Below are positions 58,631 to 64,000 of a stretch of DNA of 64,000 bases, piece by piece. Both the position numbers and the translations under genes were made by a program. The stretch comes from Ruminococcus sp. OA3 (GTDB lineage Bacteria; Bacillota; Clostridia; Lachnospirales; Lachnospiraceae). The stretch lies in contig NZ_JAKNTO010000001.1 of the NCBI RefSeq assembly GCF_022440845.1, forward strand, positions 1,612,001 to 1,676,000, read 5' to 3'. The notes below the pieces were generated by a model, which saw only the letters and a program-made list of their open reading frames with translations, searched no databases and had not been told where the DNA came from. The stretch's first letter is position 1. Each line of letters opens with the position of its first letter.

Positions 58631-59417
58631 GACGGGGTATCAGGCAATTACAGAGCTTCAGGGGAAGCACAGTGATATGATGATGGATTTTGGCGTCTTA
58701 AAGCTAAAACCGGGTACAGAGTTTGAGGACGCGCTTATGCTGGAACGTGCGTATCTGTTACTGTACGGTGAGATAGAGGTCACGTTTGAAGGCAAGACGG
58801 TGCGGGCGAAGAGAAAGAGCTTCCTCGATGACGATCTGTGGTGTCTGAACGTCCCGGAAGGTGTAAAGGTGAAAATCACCGGTATTGCCGATGACAGTGA
58901 AGTGGCAGTGATGCGTACAGAGAATAAGCGGGGTTTTGAGTCTGCGGTCCGCTGTGGAGACGACATTGTAAAGGAGGTTCGGGGAAAGGGGTTTATGAAT
59001 GAAGCCGGTACAAGAATTGTAAGGACAGCCCAGGACCACAGACTGACACCTGATTCAAATCTGATGCTCGGCGAAGATGTGCATTATCCAGGAAAATGGT
59101 CGGGATTTCCGTCCCACTCACATGCTCAGCCGGAGATTTATTTCTATAAATTTTATCCGGAAAATGGGTTCGGGCTTCTGAAACTGGGTGATGAGGGTAT
59201 ATTGCTGGAGCATAATGATACGGTGAAGATCATACCGGACAAAGTACATCCGCAGGTTGCGGCGCCTGGTTACGCCATGTATTATATCTGGGTCATCCGC
59301 CATCTGGATGGAAATCCATATCTGGGTCCTGATTTTGAGGAGCAGCACCTGTGGGTGGAAGAACCCGGTGCAGTGTACTGGCCGGATAAAAGTGAGGGAG
59401 GGACAGAAAATGTTTAA
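58602..59417 (+). CDS. iolB: 5-deoxy-glucuronate isomerase
   Basis: A 271-residue bicupin of the IolB/KduI family: LKPGTEFEDALMLERAYLLLYGEIEVTFEGK in the first cupin, WSGFPSHSHAQPEIYFYKFYPENGFG (metal-binding His/Glu) and HPQVAAPGYAMYYIWVIRHLDG in the second. It converts 5-deoxy-glucuronate, the IolD product, to 5-dehydro-2-deoxy-gluconate, the IolC substrate. Start ATG 58602 lies 29 bases before the end of iolJ. Confidence 0.95.
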   Translation: MRIQQKEPFKTGYQAITELQGKHSDMMMDFGVLKLKPGTEFEDALMLERAYLLLYGEIEVTFEGKTVRAKRKSFLDDDLWCLNVPEGVKVKITGIADDSEVAVMRTENKRGFESAVRCGDDIVKEVRGKGFMNEAGTRIVRTAQDHRLTPDSNLMLGEDVHYPGKWSGFPSHSHAQPEIYFYKFYPENGFGLLKLGDEGILLEHNDTVKIIPDKVHPQVAAPGYAMYYIWVIRHLDGNPYLGPDFEEQHLWVEEPGAVYWPDKSEGGTENV

Positions 59418-60591
59418 TGAGGAATTTCATCTGGAACATCCGCTTAAATGGGGGATGGTCGGAGGCGGAAGAGGAAGTCAGATCGGCTATATACACAGGT
59501 GTTCTGCAGCGCGTGACCGTCTGTTCACGCTGACAGCGGGTGCCTTTGATGTCGATGAGGAACGCGGCAGGGAGTTTGGTGTGAATCTGGGTGTACCGCC
59601 TGAACGCTGCTATTCTGACTACAAGACAATGTTTGCCGGGGAGGCCAAACGTCCGGATGGGATAGAAGCCGTAACGATCGCAACGCCCAACGGAACGCAT
59701 TATGAGATCTGTAAGGCTGCACTCAATGCGGGACTGCATGCAGTGTGTGAAAAACCACTGTGTTTTACAGGCGCGCAGGCGAATGAGCTGCTTGCACTGG
59801 CAGAGGAGAAAAACCGGATTATCGGTGTGACATATGGCTATACCGGGGCACAGATGATTCACCAGGCTAAAAACATGATTGCCCGCGGTGATCTGGGGGA
59901 TATCCGCATTATCAACATGCAGTTTGCCCATGGATTTCACTCCGCAGAAGTCGAGAAGAACGACGCGGGGACGAAATGGAGGGTCAATCCGGCAACAGCG
60001 GGCCCGTCGTATGTACTGGGTGATGTGGGGACACATGCGTTGTATCTGGCAAAGGCGATGATACCGTCACTGGAAATCGAAGAACTGATGTGTAACCGGC
60101 AGAGCTTCGTAAAGAGCCGTGCCCCGCTTGAAGACAATGCATTTGTACTGCTGCATTTCAAGGGAGGAGCAGTTGGAAATCTCTGGGCGAGCTGTGTCAA
60201 TGCCGGTTCCACGCACCAGCAGAAAATCAGAGTGGTAGGCTCAAAAGCCAGCGTGGAGTGGTGGGACGAGCACCCGAACCAGCTGCGTTATGAAGTGCAG
60301 GGACAGCCGGTACAGATCCTGGACAGGGGAATGGGATATCTGTATCAGGACGACGAGATGGTCACTCAGGACAGAATGGGGGGCGGACATGCGGAAGGCC
60401 TGTTCGAAGCCTGGGCCAATCTGTACCGCCGGTTCGGAACTGCGATGGACCGCGTGAACCATGGACAACGAGCCGGTGATGTGATGGATGACCTGTGGTT
60501 CCCCAATATCCGTGATGGTGTGCAAGGGGTGAAATTCATTGAAAGATGCGTCTGCTCCGCGGATCAGGGCAGTGTATGGGTGGAATACTAA
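59410..60591 (+). CDS. Gfo/Idh/MocA-family oxidoreductase, probable inositol dehydrogenase
   Basis: A 393-residue protein: WGMVGGGRGSQIGYIHR (NAD(P)-binding N-terminus typical of a longer Gfo/Idh subgroup), ATPNGTHYEICKAALNAGLHAVCEKPLCF (EKP motif with catalytic lysine), PATAGPSYVLGDVGTHALYLAKAM (catalytic-type His) and MGGGHAEGLFEAW. It likely oxidises myo-inositol or an isomer (scyllo, chiro) to the inosose. It is longer than B. subtilis IolG, so I avoid the name iolG. Start ATG 59410 overlaps the end of iolB by eight bases; an ATG at 59257 is inside iolB without a site. Confidence 0.88.
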   Translation: MFNEEFHLEHPLKWGMVGGGRGSQIGYIHRCSAARDRLFTLTAGAFDVDEERGREFGVNLGVPPERCYSDYKTMFAGEAKRPDGIEAVTIATPNGTHYEICKAALNAGLHAVCEKPLCFTGAQANELLALAEEKNRIIGVTYGYTGAQMIHQAKNMIARGDLGDIRIINMQFAHGFHSAEVEKNDAGTKWRVNPATAGPSYVLGDVGTHALYLAKAMIPSLEIEELMCNRQSFVKSRAPLEDNAFVLLHFKGGAVGNLWASCVNAGSTHQQKIRVVGSKASVEWWDEHPNQLRYEVQGQPVQILDRGMGYLYQDDEMVTQDRMGGGHAEGLFEAWANLYRRFGTAMDRVNHGQRAGDVMDDLWFPNIRDGVQGVKFIERCVCSADQGSVWVEY

Positions 60592-60615
60592 AATACTGAC
60601 AGAGAAGTGAAATAC

Positions 60616-60644
60616 TTGATTTTCCTCCGGTCTTTGACTATATT
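60616..60644 (+). promoter_or_regulatory. Promoter of small hypothetical gene
   Basis: TTGATT (60616-60621), 17-base spacer, TATATT (60639-60644), 33 bases before the start. Confidence 0.65.
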
Positions 60645-60677
60645 GTACATATAGGAAGAGGACTGGAGGAAATTTTT

Positions 60678-60914
60678 ATGCGTTTGGAAAAAATACAGCA
60701 AAAGTTAAAAGATATGCGGCTGGAATACCGGTATACGGAAGTGGACGGCTGCGGAAGCCTGGACTTTGACTACCGGGGAGTGGGATATCATGTCTGGGAG
60801 TTTGAAGACAATGGCTTCGGGGCTGAGACGAATGTGAGAAACGGCGGTCAGAGTGAAGATGTTCTGGGCGATTATGAGGAGGAGATCGTACGAATCCTGG
60901 ATGCGTGGAAGTAA
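60678..60914 (+). CDS. Small hypothetical protein
   Basis: A 78-residue acidic protein (IQQKLKDMRLEYRYTEVDGCGSLDFDYRGVGYHVWEFEDNGFG, then EDVLGDYEEEIVRILDAW). The pattern of a short helix followed by beta strands and an aromatic core resembles small clostridial proteins of unknown function; I do not recognise a named family. Monocistronic, with own promoter and terminator, and a good ribosome binding site (GGAGG). Confidence 0.78.
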   Translation: MRLEKIQQKLKDMRLEYRYTEVDGCGSLDFDYRGVGYHVWEFEDNGFGAETNVRNGGQSEDVLGDYEEEIVRILDAWK

Positions 60915-60928
60915 AACAGATATCATAC

Positions 60929-60961
60929 AAAAACGGTCCCGGCCAGAGCGGGACTGTTTTT
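60929..60961. terminator. Bidirectional terminator between small gene and iron-ADH gene
   Basis: AAAAACGGTCCCG pairs with CGGGACTGTTTTT (one G-T pair), with A and T tracts at both ends, between converging genes. Confidence 0.88.
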
Positions 60962-60978
60962 GTATATTGTCAAAGAGT

Positions 60979-62154
60979 TCAGACCATAGATTCATAAATC
61001 CTGACAACGTCTGACTCGGTAAGAGGAGCAAAACCTTCCAGGATACCGTTTCTGCCGTCGCCGAAGCAGGCGCGGTGAGCCATGGCAGGTATATCTTCTG
61101 CTTTTGCTCCCAGCTCGGAGAAATCACCGGGCATCCCGATGGAACCAAGGAACCGGCGAAATGCGTCAATTCCGCTGCGCGCCGTAGCCTCGGGGTGATC
61201 GAAATCCATCTGGCATCCCCATACGCGCACAGCAGCCTGAGCGAAACGCATGATATTGTGATGCATGTTGTATTCCATCACGGCGGGCATAACAACTGCA
61301 AGACCGGCGCCATGCGCGCAGTCGTATTCTGCTGACAGTTCATGTTCAATATTATGGCTGGACCAGTCCTGGGTTCTGCCTACACCGCAGGCGTTGTTGT
61401 GAGCCATCATGCCGGCCCACATGATATTGGCACGTGCATCGTAGTGGTTCGGTTCGGCGATCACCCTTGGTCCCTCATGGATCATTGTGAGGAGCAGGCC
61501 TTCCAGCAGGCGGTCGGTGGCTTCGACTTCCCTGGAAGTTGTCATGTAGCGCTCAAAAAGATGAGCCATGATATCCGTGATCCCACAGGCAGTCTGATAT
61601 GGAGAAAGTGACTGCGTCAGTTCAGGATTCAGAATCGAAAAACGCGGGCGAAAAGCCTCGCCGGTTGCACCGCGCTTAAACATGCCTTTTTCATTCGTGA
61701 TGACAGAGTCAGGAGAACCCTCACTGCCCGCCGCGGCGATGGTAAGAACGGTTCCGATGGGAAGTGCCTTAGTCACGGGCTTTCCCTGATAAAAATCCCA
61801 GAAATCTCCGTCATATACTGCGCCGGCTGCGATCGCCTTGGAAGAATCTATGGTGCTTCCGCCGCCGACAGCCAGTACGAAATCCACCTGTTCTTTGCGG
61901 CAGAGAGAGATTCCCTCGTACACAAGACCACTGCGCGGATTTGGCTGTACACCGCCCAATTCCACATAAGAGATATCTTCACGTTCCAGGGAAGCCTTGA
62001 TACGGTCAAGAAGACCTGATCGTACGACGGAGCCTCCGCCGTAATGTAGCAGTACCTTGCTGCCGCCAAAGCGTTTTACGCATTCGCCGGCCTGTTCCTC
62101 ACTCTGTCTGCCGAATACGAAATAAGTAGGGGCATAAAATGTAAAATTATCCAT
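60979..62154 (-). CDS. Iron-containing alcohol dehydrogenase
   Basis: A 391-residue Fe-ADH (butanol dehydrogenase/YqhD-like branch): FYAPTYFVFGRQSEEQ, VLAVGGGSTIDSSKAIAAGA (NAD-binding), PIGTVLTIAAAGSEGSPDSVIT, GITDIMAHLFERYM and WSSHNIEHELSAEYDCAHGAGLAVVMPA (metal-binding His residues). By family it reduces aldehydes with NAD(P)H. Next to the inositol operon it could reduce malonate semialdehyde to 3-hydroxypropionate; that is inference only. Start ATG at complement 62154 after AGGAGG. Confidence 0.9.
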   Translation of the reverse strand: MDNFTFYAPTYFVFGRQSEEQAGECVKRFGGSKVLLHYGGGSVVRSGLLDRIKASLEREDISYVELGGVQPNPRSGLVYEGISLCRKEQVDFVLAVGGGSTIDSSKAIAAGAVYDGDFWDFYQGKPVTKALPIGTVLTIAAAGSEGSPDSVITNEKGMFKRGATGEAFRPRFSILNPELTQSLSPYQTACGITDIMAHLFERYMTTSREVEATDRLLEGLLLTMIHEGPRVIAEPNHYDARANIMWAGMMAHNNACGVGRTQDWSSHNIEHELSAEYDCAHGAGLAVVMPAVMEYNMHHNIMRFAQAAVRVWGCQMDFDHPEATARSGIDAFRRFLGSIGMPGDFSELGAKAEDIPAMAHRACFGDGRNGILEGFAPLTESDVVRIYESMV

Positions 62155-62383
62155 TGACTTCCTCCTTCTATCTTTGAAATAATTGATACTGACTTTAATT
62201 TTACTACAAATGACAGCTAAAAGAAATGAAAAATCATAAATAGGGGGGAGTTGCCTGAATTTACTGGATTTTATATCATGATAATCCTATAATAATAGAC
62301 ATAAAACAGATGATCCGCATGATGAGAGAACCAGATATAAAAGTGATTCTTCAGGGAATCGGCAAAAAACAGGAGGACACAGT

Positions 62384-63649
62384 ATGATACAGGAAATATA
62401 TGATTATGTAAAGCAGCTGCAGATGATTGACACGCATGAACACCTTCCGGCATATGAGCACATGCGGGAGAAAAATGACGTAATCACAGAATTTCTGGCG
62501 CACTATTTCAATGTCGATCTGGTAAGCGCAGGAATGTCCGGAAAAGAGTGTGCTGCGTTAAAGGGAAGTTCTTTGAACATTCTGGAGAAATGGGAAGTGC
62601 TAAAGCCATACTGGGAAGTCTGCCGCCATACCGGATATGGGCAGTCCCTGCAGATTGCAGCGCGGGAGATATATGGCATTGACAGCATCTGTGCAGAGAC
62701 CATAGAGGCTTTAGATGCCGCATATCAAAAAGGTTTTGATGGAAACCATTACCGGACAGTCCTGAAAGAGAAGTCCAAGATAAAGGTGTCGATACTGGAC
62801 ACGTGGGGAGATGAAGGCTTTGACAGGGAATACTTTATTACTGCCAACAGGATTGATACGCTGATCCAGCCCCGGACGGGCAAGGATATGCTGGAACTGG
62901 AACAGGCTGCGGGAGTCTGCATATCCTCATTTGAAGATTATCTCAGCGCGTGTGAGATCCGCCTTAACCAGTATGATAAGGTCAGTCATATATTAAAGCT
63001 TGGCATTGCATACTCACGTTCGCTTGACTTTCTGCCGGCAACAAGAGCAGAGGCTGAGGCAGCGTTTCTGAAACTCCTCCGATCCGGGGGCGGATACATA
63101 GATAAGGAGGAACAGATATATTACTGTGATCCTGTTCTCACGAATTATCTGTTTCGTTTCATTACCGGTCTTGCACAGGAAAAGGGAATGGTCATGCAGA
63201 TACATACCGGAATTCAGGAAGGGAACGGAAATATTCTTTCCAACAGCCGGCCGTCGCATTTGAATGAAATATTTCTGGAGTATCCGAAGATGAAATTTGA
63301 CCTGTTTCACATCGGCTATCCCTATCAGAGTGAGCTTGGCGCATTGTGCAAGATGTTTCCCAATGTTTTTGTAGATATGTGCTGGGCGCATATCGTATCA
63401 CCGGTTGCCGCCAGACAGATCTTAGACGAGTGGCTGGAACTGTTTTCTTTTTCCAAGATCAGTGGTTTCGGCGGGGATTATATGCTGATTGACGGTGTTT
63501 ACGGACATCAGTTTATGGCAAGGAATAACATTGCCAGGGTACTTTCCGGGAAGGTGGAAGAAGGGCTGATGGATACAGAGCAGGCGTGCCGTATCGGCAA
63601 GGCACTTTTGTATGACAATCCGGCAAGGATATTCGGCATTGAAGAATGA
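62384..63649 (+). CDS. Uronate-isomerase-like amidohydrolase-superfamily protein
   Basis: A 421-residue barrel protein: IDTHEHLPAYEHM (metal-binding HxH in DTHEHL), GLAQEKGMVMQIHTGIQEGNGN (third histidine), KMKFDLFHIGYPYQSELGAL (fourth histidine), FVDMCWAHIVSP and GFGGDYMLIDGVYGHQFMARNNIARVLS (metal-type aspartate in GGDY). The overall pattern fits the glucuronate isomerase/amidohydrolase_2 branch, but true uronate isomerase motifs are not certain. The function is unknown; a sugar-acid isomerase or hydrolase is plausible. Ribosome binding site AGGAGG. The 229-base upstream gap is A/T-rich with a TATAAT at 62289-62294 and no clear -35. Confidence 0.78.
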   Translation: MIQEIYDYVKQLQMIDTHEHLPAYEHMREKNDVITEFLAHYFNVDLVSAGMSGKECAALKGSSLNILEKWEVLKPYWEVCRHTGYGQSLQIAAREIYGIDSICAETIEALDAAYQKGFDGNHYRTVLKEKSKIKVSILDTWGDEGFDREYFITANRIDTLIQPRTGKDMLELEQAAGVCISSFEDYLSACEIRLNQYDKVSHILKLGIAYSRSLDFLPATRAEAEAAFLKLLRSGGGYIDKEEQIYYCDPVLTNYLFRFITGLAQEKGMVMQIHTGIQEGNGNILSNSRPSHLNEIFLEYPKMKFDLFHIGYPYQSELGALCKMFPNVFVDMCWAHIVSPVAARQILDEWLELFSFSKISGFGGDYMLIDGVYGHQFMARNNIARVLSGKVEEGLMDTEQACRIGKALLYDNPARIFGIEE

Positions 63650-63725
63650 CATCGACTGTGTGAAGGACAGATGTTGTTGGGGAAAAGTTCCGAAACTGAG
63701 GGAAACATTTTGTGACAAACGTCAA

Positions 63726-63783
63726 TTGTCAGGCGGCAGAATATGATATATAATGAACTCATACGATACGTGTGCGGACACGT
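63726..63783 (+). promoter_or_regulatory. Promoter and candidate operators of LacI-type gene
   Basis: TTGTCA (63726-63731), 17-base spacer, TATAAT (63749-63754). TGACAA...TTGTCA is a palindrome around the -35 (arms 63713-63718 and 63726-63731), and ACGTGT-GCGG-ACACGT (63768-63783) is a second palindrome next to the ribosome binding site. Both are suitable LacI-family autoregulation sites. Confidence 0.55.
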
Positions 63784-63793
63784 TGGAGGCACT

Positions 63794-64000
63794 ATGAAAA
63801 TAACGATTAAAAAAATTGCGGAAGTGGCGGGTGTATCGAGGGGCACCGTAGACCGGGCGCTGAATCACCGGAGAGGAGTAAATCCTGAGGTTGCAAAACG
63901 GATTATCGAGATTGCCGATCAGCTGGGATATCAGCCGGATCTTGCGGCGAAAGGACTTGCGGCGAAACGATATGCTCCGAAGCGGATTGGAATTCTACTG
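63794..64000 (+). CDS. LacI-family transcriptional regulator (3' truncated by window)
   Basis: Only the first 69 residues are visible. Helix-turn-helix ITIKKIAEVAGVSRGTVDRALNHRRGVNPEVAKRIIEIADQLGYQPDLAAKGLA and the beginning of the ligand-binding domain (KRIGILL). The SRGTVDRALN variant, with Asp-Arg in place of Ser-Arg, is found in LacI members with ribose-type binding domains. It probably controls the genes that follow the window, or the amidohydrolase upstream. Confidence 0.88.
   Translation, partial: MKITIKKIAEVAGVSRGTVDRALNHRRGVNPEVAKRIIEIADQLGYQPDLAAKGLAAKRYAPKRIGILL

Noticed and set aside
1-64000. CRISPR array, tRNA, rRNA, prophage, complete insertion sequence
   Set aside because: No regularly spaced repeats, no tRNA-like cloverleaf or rRNA sequence, no transposase, integrase or phage structural gene recognised on either strand.

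Overview
The window looks like a chromosomal segment of an anaerobic, low-to-mid-GC Firmicute, most likely a gut Lachnospiraceae relative. The reasons are Gram-positive ribosome binding sites (AGGAGG) with many TTG/GTG starts, TTGACA/TATAAT promoters, a 1250-residue single-chain PurL, an HPr-like protein without its histidine, a preQ1-I riboswitch before queT, a Gram-positive LexA box before dinB, corrinoid/methyl-tetrahydrofolate enzymes, and many ribose-type sugar ABC transporters. No rRNA, tRNA, CRISPR array, phage or complete insertion sequence was seen.

Left third (1-29600). The 3' end of a transketolase is followed by a methyltetrahydrofolate:corrinoid methyltransferase and a corrinoid-binding protein. 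Next come two related modules: cupin-AraC regulators (2237, 8263, 12306), two complete ribose-type ABC transporters (4492-8147 and 13571-17254), a medium-chain alcohol dehydrogenase (3445) and two uroporphyrinogen-decarboxylase-fold proteins (9457, 10896). An IclR regulator (complement of 17343-18152) is divergent from a long sugar-catabolic operon (18522-27912) with an HpcH/HpaI-type aldolase, a xylose-isomerase-like barrel protein, a DapA-family lyase, an aldo/keto reductase, a third ABC transporter, a rhamnose-mutarotase-like protein, an SDR and a D-2-hydroxyacid dehydrogenase. A third UroD-fold protein (28253) has its own promoter. The UroD-fold, corrinoid and methyl-THF proteins are the three component types of a corrinoid-dependent demethylation system. 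I infer that the locus imports O-methylated sugars or polyols, removes the methyl group into one-carbon metabolism and catabolises the rest.

Middle (30000-51000). This is mostly housekeeping: preQ1 riboswitch and queT; a structured leader and a cation-efflux (CDF) gene; small conserved proteins; a CsoR-family metal repressor; an Mrp-type P-loop ATPase; an HPr-like protein; an iron-sulfur XPD/DinG-type helicase with an N-terminal PD-(D/E)XK-like domain; RidA; PurL; a divergent AraC/MATE pair; a very large cell-wall protein with an HExxH metallopeptidase-like region and a papain-like domain whose catalytic boxes are in permuted order; an XRE regulator; and LexA-controlled dinB.

Right end (50500-64000). 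This is an inositol catabolic locus: an IolR-like DeoR repressor, iolD, iolE, an acetoacetate-type CoA-transferase (two subunits), a 3-hydroxyacyl-CoA dehydrogenase, iolC, iolJ, iolB and a Gfo/Idh/MocA dehydrogenase. No iolA (malonate-semialdehyde dehydrogenase) is present. The CoA-transferase and 3-hydroxyacyl-CoA dehydrogenase inside the operon suggest that malonate semialdehyde goes to 3-hydroxypropionyl-CoA and on to propionate. An iron-type alcohol dehydrogenase, a uronate-isomerase-like amidohydrolase and the start of a LacI-type regulator close the window.
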